From Latrodectus hesperus (lineage: Eukaryota > Arthropoda > Arachnida > Araneae > Theridiidae), in the NCBI GenBank assembly GCA_037975125.1, contig CM075862.1:40018024-40082023 (forward strand): 64,000 nucleotides of DNA, given 5' to 3'. Numbering within the stretch: position 1 is the first letter of the stretch; the number at the start of each line of letters is the position of its first letter. The translations under genes were made by a program, and so were the position numbers. The notes beneath the pieces were generated by a model. It saw only the letters and a program-made list of their open reading frames with translations, was not told the origin of the DNA and made no database searches. Below are positions 53,655 to 64,000 of this stretch, one piece after another.

Positions 53655-56600
53655 TATAACACGAAGGATAATTTTTTAAAATGTTTTTAATTAGTTTTTC
53701 GAAGCATCAAAAGCAGGTTTATTTATGAAAAATTACATCAGCAAAAAATAACTTTTAAGAATAGTTGCTTTTTTCTTTGAATTAAATATAATGTAAACAA
53801 GAATTAATTTTTACAATATTTACAATTTTAAAATCAGCTCAATTTACGATGACACTTCTGCATTTCTTAATTTAAACAATATGGAATTTTCTCCCTTATT
53901 TTTTTATTTAAATAAAAAAATGCTTAGAGTTATCTACAAGCCCAAAGGCTTATAGGCAATAATCTGTGCTTTTATTAATGCTGCTGTTAATCAATTTTAT
54001 CAAATTAATATGTGAAGCAAAACTTAAAAACTTTAAATATAAAAATTCTTCAAGTAAATGTCTTTTGATTTATCAAGATTAAAGTAATTTTCGTTTAAAA
54101 AGTTGCGTTTCCAAAATGCTTTGCTTTTTTCAATTTAAGGAGATATTTTTGAATATAATTTTATTTACATTTGTATAAACATTGGTTCTTCATTCATTTT
54201 AATACATTTTGTAATATCACAATTATATGAAATGCACAAAATCATAAGTTTTGGGATCATAATGTCATCAGCAGGCATGAATAATTACGATGAAAAATTA
54301 CATACATACGTTCATCCAATTTTGGGCAGAATATCTTTTTATTTGATTCATTTACTATGCATTTGATTAAGTTTCCTATAGAACTTTTTGAACACCAATT
54401 TTTTTTTGACTTTACAACAAAAATACATTTGTACTTAATCATATAGGTTGCATTTATTAATAAAAACAAAGATTTTCCAACATATATTTCCATCTCCCTC
54501 AGATATATTTTCTGGATAACTTCTCTAACACGTTAAAATTTCCATAGTTTAAATTTCTTTCAGTCTCAAATTAAATAAAAGTACAAAAAAAATTACCATT
54601 ATTTTAAGAAGAATCCTCAACAATGTTAAGCTCTGTATTTTAAATTTTTCAAGAATTTTGTTTTATATATTAAAAAAATTCATTAGACAAAAACTAAGTT
54701 TTTAAATATATTTATTTAGATTTTTCTTATACTTGATAAAAATTTTTAATACAAATTATTAAGGATGTATATAGTCTGTAACTACACAAAAAATGAAATA
54801 GCGCTTAGGGTGAGCATAATTTATTATCTTTTTTTTCAAAATTAAAAATGTAAAAAAGAATACTTTCATAAGGAATTATTGGATATTTTCCCACGAGCAT
54901 GTACCAGTCATTCCCACTATTGAAATATATCATCAGCAAAGTAAAAAATATCACCAAATATATAAATGTAATGGTAAAACACATAAACACTATTTTTCAT
55001 TTTTTCCGCACTTACTTTAAGAGAATTTAAATAAATTATTCAAAATAAATTAAAAATGTAATTAAGATATCAATGAAAAAATAATAAGATAAATTATTTG
55101 GTTATTTCTGACATCTGAGTATAAACAGTATCTCAATTACAAAACAATATTATTGTTCTGAGTAAATCACATTAGTCAAGAGAAATTGTTTTTGGCCCAA
55201 AAACAAAAAGATATGAGGATGGCAAAATGTTTGTGCTTAATTCAAGAATGCCAGTTCTATAATCTATGAATCTTTGGAGATATACCTGCCAATAGTGACT
55301 GAAATATTGTAAATTTAATAATAAAGATGATAAGTTGACTTATTTAAAATGTGCTGTTGTCGATTTCCTACTGCATTTAGCATGAGGAATATCATATTTA
55401 AATGTTTATATGAGAAGTTAAAATACACTTCAGCATTCCATTGCCTTTTGTACCTTTTCTTTGACTGGAATTCGCTCATGTTGTTCATCAAAGAGACGAC
55501 ACTACGATTTTTAAGGAAGAATTCTAAATGAGAATCCAAGAAACAAGACACACACAAAAGTGCCTGAATTAATGATTTCTATGAAATATTTTCTAGTCTA
55601 ATGAACAAATCAAGAGAAATATTTTTTAACTTAATTCTAAAACAAATTTTACGATTAATTCAAAGTATTTTTAACCATCCATTAAAAAAATTACTTTTCT
55701 TAAAAATCATTCAAACCGTGTTGATGCATATTGTTATGGTTGATTCTACTGAATGTGAGTAAATTTTTCAGTAATGTTTGAAAACTAAGTATCTCTTAAA
55801 GTCTTCGAAAATTAATAAAATTCTACTTACATTATACAAATTACTTTTATAAAGAAATTAGCCAAATTAAAGAACATATCAACTTAATAATACTGAATAC
55901 TTATATAATAAAGAAATACAATACTTACATAATATAGAAAAGTTAAGGAAAAATTAGAAGAATAATAAAAACTATACAAAACAGACATAAATGGTCACAA
56001 AATGACATACTAATCAAAGATCAATGCAAGAAATTAAAAAGAACAAAATTCGTATGGAATAGAAGTATTTATTTTAATGTTTGTGGAAATTGCTATTGCA
56101 ATATACTTCTTAAGCGAGATACGTAACAAGCTTTGTACTGAAATTAAAATACTATTTCTGGTAGAGGATGCTCATTTTTTAATACGACATTCAATTCTTC
56201 AGAACAATCAAGAACTATTAAGTCATTTGAAAGTATGAAGTTACTGATTAGAGTTTAAAATATTTTCAGCCATTCTTTAAGAATCAGCATTTTCAATTAT
56301 AAAACATTAAATACAAATGTTAAAATACGACTAATTTAATTTGATGAGTCCCCTGAATGGGGTTCAGATTTGACCCAATAAATATCAAATTTGACTTATG
56401 ACTAAATCTAATCTTCATGTTGATCATACCATATTTACAGTTCTGATTTCAAACGTGTAATATGTTCTTTGTGTTTCTAAGTCCACGACATTTAGTATTA
56501 TCATGCATTAAAAAACTTATTAGTACTTGCATCATAAATATGCCATAGTTTTATAATATTTCGTTTACAGAGGTTTAGTCAGTCAAATATTTATTTTTAA

Positions 56601-56880
56601 CAATATACGTATATTAATCACCTATACCTGCCCATACTAATATTTTAAATCTAATTGCTTTACAGCGTTTATAATATTTTATTAAATGTTGTTTGTGTGA
56701 ATAGTATATTTATATTGAAATTAATTATAAAATATACTTTTTTGATCTTCACTGATTTTTAAAACTTGCAGTGTACAAAGAAAAACTACTTATTTTAACT
56801 TTTTTTTTAAAATCAGTCTTTTGAATATAATTCAGTTTGTTTAAATTTTTATCAGTCTAAAATACGTAATCTCTGTTGTC
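53655..56880. other. Gene-free AT-rich stretch
   Basis: Nothing recognised; open frames at 54257-54493, 55315-55557 and others are AT-rich chance frames. Confidence 0.5.
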
Positions 56881-56884
56881 GTCT

Positions 56885-57330
56885 GGTGAAAACTAAAAGT
56901 TTATTACGAAAATTCTTTAGGGAACTATAAAGTAATTTAAAGCTCGAAGCTTTGCGAGGAACCAGTCGGAATATAAAAATTAATATCCGAGGGTCTGGTT
57001 AATAAAGAAAAGATATAAAATCATAAAATTCCTCATAGGTCCATCTAACCCAAATTGATTCTCGGTTTATTACCCTCTCTTCTGGATTAAGTGGGACTGA
57101 ATAATGAAGTTCAGACGAAAAAATTTTGAAGATGATGGTGGCATCATTTCCATGCAAAATGCCAAACGATAAGTTTATAAATTGCCATATTAGGAAAATG
57201 CTTCGTTCTTCATTATGTTATTCCAAGAATGTAGTTTTTTCTGCCTATTGTTTGCCATACGTGACAAAAGAATCTCAGAAAATGAATTTATTTCGCAAAA
57301 GGCGAAACCATTAAAAGTTTCAAAGGAGGT
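56885..57330. other. Moderately GC-richer island
   Basis: Less pronounced than the other islands. It contains GGATTAAG and TTTATAAATTG-like blocks and a 62-codon open frame (57126-57314) without family motifs. Unknown; candidate regulatory DNA. Confidence 0.28.
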
Positions 57331-57334
57331 TATT

Positions 57335-58730
57335 AAGAACATAAGATATAACTGGAAGAAAACTTAATGTGCAAAAATCTTCTAAATGGGTGGTTTTACT
57401 TTAAGATTAGAAATATTTATATTTCTTTAACGTTGTGCTCTGATTGATGCAGCCATACTCAAGTACAATATATGTATAAAATTAATGAAATACTTAATAT
57501 TAATGAGAATTAAAAATTAAAAAATCCAAAATTCAAGATAAATTCTGTGAAAATAAGAAGATGTGCAAGAGAAATTACTACTTTAAAATTTTCAAAGAGC
57601 GAATATTAATTATTCAACGGGTTATTGCATTTAATACCAGATTATTTATTGTATTACTCATTAATAGATTTTTTATGATATTTATGATAGTAAAGTTTTA
57701 TACATATTTCATTTGAATCAAAAATAAGGTATTAAGATTTATTTTGAAATAAAATAATCCATAAGACAGACATCATAAAAACTTGAGAACTATTAAAAAA
57801 TATTGCAAATATTTTAATCTACTGAAAATATTTTCTAATTAAAAAAATCAGAATAAGCAATTTTAGATTTTTTGTTGATAAACTTTTATTTATAGAAAAT
57901 TTGATAAAACAATTTTTAAATTTGATAAAGTTCCTTATTCTTTCAAAAGCTATGAAAAAATTAAAAAAATTCATTTTATTATTGATTTAGAGAGTATACT
58001 AATACGATAAAATATTTTAATGATAATTATACAAAAAATTTTGGATTGAATTGAAATTAGATGTAATATAAGAATATAATTTTATTTGGAAAGAAACTTA
58101 ATAGATTATGATGCTAATTTTTTTTATAAATGTTTGAAGAATTTGAATTAGAATGATTTGAAAAATAACTAAGTTTAAAAAATAAATAGATTAACAATAA
58201 CTTCAAGTGAAGTTATTGTTAATCAGCTTTTGAAGATGAATCTTTTTTGACTTAATTCAAAATTAAAAAATATGTCTTGATTAAAATTAATTGAATATTG
58301 AATTTTTAATTTTCTTTAGCTGATAATTCTTTTGTAACTCTAATTTTATTTCATAGTTTATAATCTTGCAAAAGTATTTGTTGATTCAAATGTTCCTGAT
58401 ATTTGAATTAAATATATTTAAAAATAATGAATAATATATTTAAAATTAATAAATAATATATTTCAGACTTTCAGTACTTCATATTCTTTTTGAATTAAAA
58501 TATTTCTTTAAACAATTTAAATAGAAACTTCAAAAATACAAATAAAATTTAATATTAATTTTTGAATTATTAGAAGCAATCATATGAAGTTGTTTCCATA
58601 CATGATTCTGCAGAAGGTCATTATGAGAAACTTTATTGCTATAAAGCGGAGAAGATAACATGATGCAAAGAAATTTTTATAATAGAATTTCAAACACACA
58701 TTAAAAATAAATCGATATACCGATAATTTC
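57335..58730. other. Gene-free AT-rich stretch
   Basis: Nothing recognised except the hairpin at 58189-58224. Confidence 0.5.
58189..58224. repeat. 36-bp perfect hairpin
   Basis: GATTAACAATAACTTCA and TGAAGTTATTGTTAATC are exact complements, 17 bp each, around a two-base AG centre. Confidence 0.93.
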
Positions 58731-58734
58731 AGGG

Positions 58735-59335
58735 AAGCATTTTAATAATCGCTTCTTTAACAATAGTTTTTACGTTCTATTTGAAGGAAAGCATTTTGAC
58801 GAAGAAATCAGACGATATTTTCGGAATCCTCTTCCATTGATCGAACACTGCTTCATTCTCTCGGAAGATTTCTTCCCCATAATTTAATATTTTTTTATGT
58901 ATCATTTCTTTTTTCACTTCACTTCTTCCCAGTCCTTTATGGACGAGAGAAGGTTTTAAAACGTCAGATGAGAGGACTTTCCGAATGTGCAGAAGCTTTT
59001 ACGCTAATCCTCTCTTCATGCAAATTAAGTTACAGCTTTATGTGGAACACTCTTTTAAAGGCAGAAGGTGTGGGGCGATGCCATTCCACAGAAAGTTATT
59101 GTATGGCCGGGAAAGCGTGAAAGGGTTTTACGCGCACCAGTGTCCTCGCCTTGTCAGGATGATGGAATTAAAGTGAAAGCTTCGAACATACAATAAATTC
59201 TTTTCGTCCGCTTTTCCAGTTCTCATTTGCTAGAGTTAAAGCTATTCACATAGGGTGCCAAGAAAACACTTTAGGTGCATTCCATGTGGGAGGGAAAAAA
59301 AGAACAAGATTTGGATTCCATTAGGTTTAAGAAGG
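58735..59335. other. GC-richer island of unknown nature
   Basis: About 600 bases of complex sequence containing an octamer-like ATGCAAATTA (59019-59028) and a 63-codon open frame (58985-59176) that I cannot place in any family. No repeat ends recognised. Candidate conserved regulatory DNA. Confidence 0.4.
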
Positions 59336-59339
59336 AACT

Positions 59340-60007
59340 GAATCAATATGAAACTTGTTGAAGGAGAGAACTACCATCTATAATGTAAAAATAAGCAAAA
59401 GGCAAGATTTTAATCCCTAAATTGAAAAGGATGTGTAATTGGACTAAATTATGATATTTTCAAGGGAAGTGTTAGAACCTAAAGTTCGTTATTAGAAAAA
59501 AAGGTTTTTTTTTTCATGAATGCTTTAGCGATACATACTTTTGCTTTAAACTCTAACTTAAATTTCTGCAGCTGATTTTTTTATGGATTATTACACAATC
59601 AGTATTTGTAATTTTGTATTATTAAATTGAAAAATCAATTATTTACTCAAATATACTTTTAAATAAGTCATAAACACACATTTAAAAGAATCTTATTATG
59701 AAAATGAATACGTAGCAGGATATTTCATTCAAAGTTTCTGTTTTGCGCTATGTTTTCTGTGATTAAATGTACTTGGTGGTGTAATTAGCTATAGAAATTG
59801 CAGTTTAAATAAATAAGTAAGAAAATAATTTTATAACTAAGAGATTTTCTTAATTTTAGAATTTGATCATTTATCTTATTTATAACCAAGCTACTACGAA
59901 TTTTTTTAGGTAAATATAAATAAATTTTAATTTTCTTCTTTTCAGTCATGCAATACTTAATATTTTTTACGTCATCATTAATTAAATAATTACAGAACAA
60001 AAATAAT
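59340..60007. other. Gene-free AT-rich stretch
   Basis: Nothing recognised. Confidence 0.5.
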
Positions 60008-60020
60008 AACAAATTACTCA

Positions 60021-60399
60021 GAGCTCCAGTGGCTCAGTAGCTTCTCGCCGCTTCCCGTAAGCTCAGCAAAGTGAAGCATCATTTGCCGCGGGCAGTGGTT
60101 GGGAGGGTGACCACGGTGTACTCTCTTTCACTGGGTTGCTGGAACTCCGTGGGTTGGGGACGTGTCTACGTTAATATGTGACGTTCAAAGTCCTTCCGCT
60201 GGTGTGGCGTGGATGTGGAGAGGAGGGTACCAGCTCAGGTGTGGCCTTGTCACCTGACCGTGGCTCAAAATTTCGAGGCATCTTAAATAGAGCAAAGTCG
60301 TTCTTTCACCTTTGTGGTTCTCTGATTTAAACGAAAGACGCTCCCTGTTGACAGTGTAAGGGCATAGCGAGCTTGGCTTGTCCAAGTGTCATAAGCAAC
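60021..60399 (+). mobile_element. 5S-like SINE, full-length-looking copy
   Basis: A 379-bp element flanked by an exact 13-bp target duplication, AACAAATTACTCA, at 60008-60020 and 60400-60412, ending in a short CAACAA tail. The segment 60062-60115 resembles the internal promoter of 5S rRNA: CTCAGCAAAGTGAAGC against the A-box region, then GGCAGTGGTTGGGAGGGTGACCACG against GGTTAGTACTTGGATGGGTGACC. An ungapped comparison of about 50 bases with a 5S-like sequence recalled from memory gave roughly 60-75 percent identity, depending on the reference. The leading GAGCTCCAGTGGCTCAGTAG also looks somewhat like a tRNA A-box, so a tRNA origin is the main alternative. Relatives are at 4295-4602 and 31709-31878. 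The minus-strand open frame at 60185-60385 is fortuitous. Confidence 0.85.
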
Positions 60400-60412
60400 A
60401 ACAAATTACTCA

Positions 60413-63400
60413 TAAAGCAATCCTGATTAAAAGTTTAATCGTGTGGTTATGGTTATATTTTTTAAACACCTTATTTTTTAAAATACATTTGCGTTGAGAT
60501 TATGTTAGATTTGAAAAAAAAAATCATCTAACACAGAAGCTTCTTTTGTACGTTCAATAACAACTTATCTGAGAGATAGACGACAATTTGAATATTTTCT
60601 TAAGTTTTATAATGTAAGTGTATTAAATCTCAAATGCAAGCTACTGTGAGTGTATGTGTGTGTGCGTGCTGTGTATATATTTTCTTTTACCTGAAAACAG
60701 GCTAGGTTTCTATAAACGTGTGTTTATTGTAAAAATAATAAATATTTTTATTGACTTTGGTTTTGAAATTAACATAATGAACACCTTCTCGACAGTTGCT
60801 AATGTAAGTATAAAAACAGATCAGTCATTTATGGATAACAAAAACATTTGACATGAAAAATTGAGGGAATAATTAAATTTTATATATACCGAAGTTTGAG
60901 TAAACCATCTGTATTTATAGAATAGTGATTTTTTAACAACGAAGGGCAAAAGGTGACATCTCAGTATTCGAGAGAAAGATATTAAAATATAATTTTCAAG
61001 ATCATTAGGAGAAGGCTTATGGAACTAGTTTGAGATGCACAATGGTCTTTAAACCATAAAATGAACTGCAATGGATAAATGATCTATGTATGTTTTTAAA
61101 TTACAAACACTCACAAAAATAAGAAAAGGGGAAAATTATTCTTGATTAATTCATTAGATATTGGTTAGATTAGTGAAAATTGATCCATCTCTCAATTCAG
61201 TAAAAGAAATTGAATCAGTATGAAATTACAAAATTTCAAACAGCATACTCAGAAAAAACTTTAATAAAAAATTCTAATGAATTCTAAAAATAATAAAATC
61301 TTGAATTTTCGATTAGATATCAGTAAAGGTATGAAAAACTACGTTTCCATAGATTTTCAGAGTATTTATTATATCTTATTGTTTCTCAGAAAAAAATATT
61401 TGAAGCTTCCATATAAAATAGTAAAAGCATTTACATTTTGAAAAAAAGGATATACTAAATTCTAGTGTTTCTAGATAATCAATCAATCAATTCTTCAATT
61501 CTACAACAAAGAAAATAAGAACTCCCTCATTTATTCGTTTTTTAATGCAGTAGTGATGAATTAAGTTTTTAGAAATCTAACTTCTAATATTTTATATATA
61601 AATAATAATACAATGGTTAAATATACTAATACTTGTATGTTGTTACATCAGTGAGTTAAGTTAATATAATGTTTTATTTTATTATAATATTTTATCATAA
61701 AAATTACAATAAAAGTTTTTTTCATTAAAACAAGTTTCAAATTTAATATTTAATTAAATTACAAAGTAACACAAACAGGTGGAAAATAAATACAATCAAA
61801 ATAACAATTTATAATCATATAAGTATATTTTCTTTATACTTAAATGTATATTAAATGTTCTCATAAAAACAATATATATTTATCAAGATTTATTATTCTT
61901 AGTAATCATAACTGTTCTCAACAATTTATTGCAAGTGACTCCTTTGAGAATATATTTCATTTCGACAGTAAGGAAGGTTTCTTTTATTTTATTATGAAAC
62001 AAAATATCACGTCAATAGGTAATTAATTTTCTTTAATAAGGAAATAGGACAAAAGCAAGAAAGAAGAGGCAGTTTTCTTATGTTCACGCGATCTTTAATT
62101 AATGCAGAAATTATCTGAGAAAAATTTGCATTTAAAACGTATGTTATGTTTTAATATTATATATTGATTTTTATACTTTTCAATAATAATTACAATCTAA
62201 ATAAACATTAACAGATTCAGTCATTATATATAATATGATAATTGATTTAATTTATCAATTTGTTTAAAAACTTCTGTTTATTTAATATAAAAATTGTTAA
62301 AAAATTGTTTTGTTTGATTAAGAGCTAGGTTGTTTAAAAAATAATGTATTTAACCTTCTTTAATATATTATAGAAGAAATACTTCTTTCTTTTAGAAGAA
62401 TTCAATTTTGTTAGATAATTATACCAAATTAAAATAATTGTGATTAATTCATAGGCTTTTATGTAAAGAAGTAATAATATTAAAATAAATTTTTGTAGCT
62501 TTACAATTTTATTCTAGTTTCAAGATTTTTTTGCAATATTGCTTTAATAAATTAAATAAGGAATATTTTTTATGATCAAATTAAAAAGTTGGCGGTGAAA
62601 CAATCCATTCTTTTTCAATATTTTCTTGCTTTATCATCATTAAAAGGTTGAAAATTCAGTGTATAGAAATCTTTTTTTAAATAAGTGTATGAAATTCTTG
62701 CAAAATGGTACTGCATTTAGAGAATTCCATAAAAAATAAATTAAATATAAAGCATATTCTTTATTCCTGCTAATTTTTATTCTGATTGATTTATTTCTTA
62801 TCATAATAAATTTAACTATCTGCATATTTTCATGGTCTATAATCATAAGATTTCTTTTATCTTCTTGACAGGGAAAATAGTTTTCTTAACACGCTTTCTA
62901 AAAGACAGGCTATACAAAAACAGTCGAAAATTATTTTCTTTTCTTTATCTAATCATACCCGCAATTATATTTATAAATTAATATTGCAATTATATTTATA
63001 AACTAATATATATAAACTCGTGATAATTACTTCAATACTTCTTATGTAATTTGATATCATTAAAACTTTCTGAAATTCGTATATTGATTATTTGCTAGTG
63101 CAGATATCCTAACAATATCAGCTCTTTCTCAGGCTTATTTGAAGGAAATATTGCATATAAAAAAATGTTTTAGCAGATTGTCATCTTGTTTTTTCACGAA
63201 AAATTAGATAGTTCAAAAATTCCTCTAATAAATAGGAAAATTTTCACAATATTCCGTCAAGCATGTTTGAATTATATTTCCTCAACAGTAGATCAAAGTG
63301 TGAACATGTGTTATTTTAATCAAAAAACAGCTTTATCATCAGATCATAGGGATAAAAATTAACTGTATTTTTTTAATAAAATTATAATTTACGTAGAAGA

Positions 63401-64000
63401 GAGTATGTTACACATTATTAATATTACACAATGATGTAGACTTTAATATTTATCATATAATTTATTTAAAAATGAAACAGTAATTTTTAAAAATGGTGAG
63501 ACACATATTTGGAATAACTGGTTCACTTAAAAAAGTTTGAATAAAATTCGTTAAAACAAATAAATAACAAGGTACCTTGTATATTGAGTAAAATTTTATG
63601 AATTTAAAAATTTTTGCATGCAAAATGAAAAAAAAATCAAAATTCAAGAAAAAAATATAAATTGAATTATGATATAAGTTGTACACTTTAAAAAAAGCAC
63701 TTTAATAGTAATGCCCAAAATTCATTTATATAAGTATCACGAACTAACTTTAATATACGATAATAAAAATTAGGGAGGAAAGAATATAATATTCATAAAA
63801 AGTGCATAAAATATAATTTCAACTTACTTTCTACTCTGGCTTATCTGCTCATAGGTTTTATGATAAATTATGAAAGTTACTTGCGATCCCATTCAAGAGT
63901 AAATAAATGCTTAAATGAAATAGAGTCATGCGTATTAAATTAGTTATTTTTTTTATAAATATGTATATAATATCGAATAAAAACTCATCTTTAGAAAACT
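60413..64000. other. Gene-free AT-rich stretch
   Basis: No gene recognised. Contains a short (GT)n near 60648-60668 and a small direct duplication (GCAATTATATTTATAAA plus CTAA-type flank) near 62961-63007. Confidence 0.5.

Overview
The window is eukaryotic, non-coding, very AT-rich DNA. It has long poly-A/T tracts, (TA)n, (CA)n and (GA)n microsatellites, tRNA-derived SINEs, remnants of non-LTR retrotransposons and Tc1/mariner- and hAT-type DNA transposons. There is no operon, no bacterial-style gene spacing and no host gene that I can recognise. The mixture of elements, and the resemblance of the retrotransposon C-termini to proteins I recall from arachnid genomes, suggests an arthropod, most likely a spider. 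That identification is inference from memory, not a search result.

Layout. 0.45-0.8 kb: decayed IS630/Tc1-type transposase relic. 0.9-1.2 kb: tRNA-SINE (family A). 3.9-4.6 kb: old repeat cluster ending in an inverted copy of a long SINE whose head resembles 5S rRNA. 6.4-7.3 kb: 3' end of a non-LTR retrotransposon with a terminal Cys/His knuckle. 7.3-23 kb: almost featureless AT-rich DNA with one GC-richer island (12.3-12.7 kb) and a perfect 70-bp palindrome (18.9 kb). 23.3-23.7 kb: complete non-autonomous hAT element with an 8-bp target duplication. 24.1-24.6 and 27.5-28.0 kb: GC-richer islands. 26.5-26.7 kb: SINE family B. 29.0-29.7 kb: two SINEs facing each other. 30.4-30.6 and 41.7-42.0 kb: inverted copies of an unclassified dispersed repeat. 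31.7-31.9 kb: 5'-truncated 5S-like SINE. 32.7-33.0 kb: second family A SINE. 33.9-34.5 kb: recent 5'-truncated LINE insertion with an intact RNase H-to-C-terminus reading frame and a 13-bp target duplication. 38.9-39.5, 48.6-49.2, 50.9-51.1, 56.9-57.3 and 58.8-59.3 kb: more GC-richer islands. 40.4-40.7 kb: microsatellites flanking a 58-bp palindrome. 45.5 kb: quasi-palindrome. 49.5-49.8 kb: 65-bp minisatellite. 51.6-52.6 kb: very long compound microsatellites. 52.6-53.65 kb: internally deleted DD41D mariner-like element inserted at a TA beside a (TA)n tract. 60.0-60.4 kb: full-length-looking 5S-like SINE with a 13-bp target duplication.

How the parts relate. Nothing here works together as a pathway. 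The SINEs lack coding capacity and must depend on a LINE in trans. SINE family A and the 5S-like SINE both end in (CAA)n, which fits a shared mobilising machinery. The LINE fragment at 33.9 kb has a (GAA)n tail and belongs to a different lineage. The GC-richer islands are not explained by any element I recognise; they could be conserved regulatory DNA in a gene desert or a large intron, or unrecognised repeats. The observation I rate highest is the three-copy SINE family with a 5S rRNA-like promoter region.
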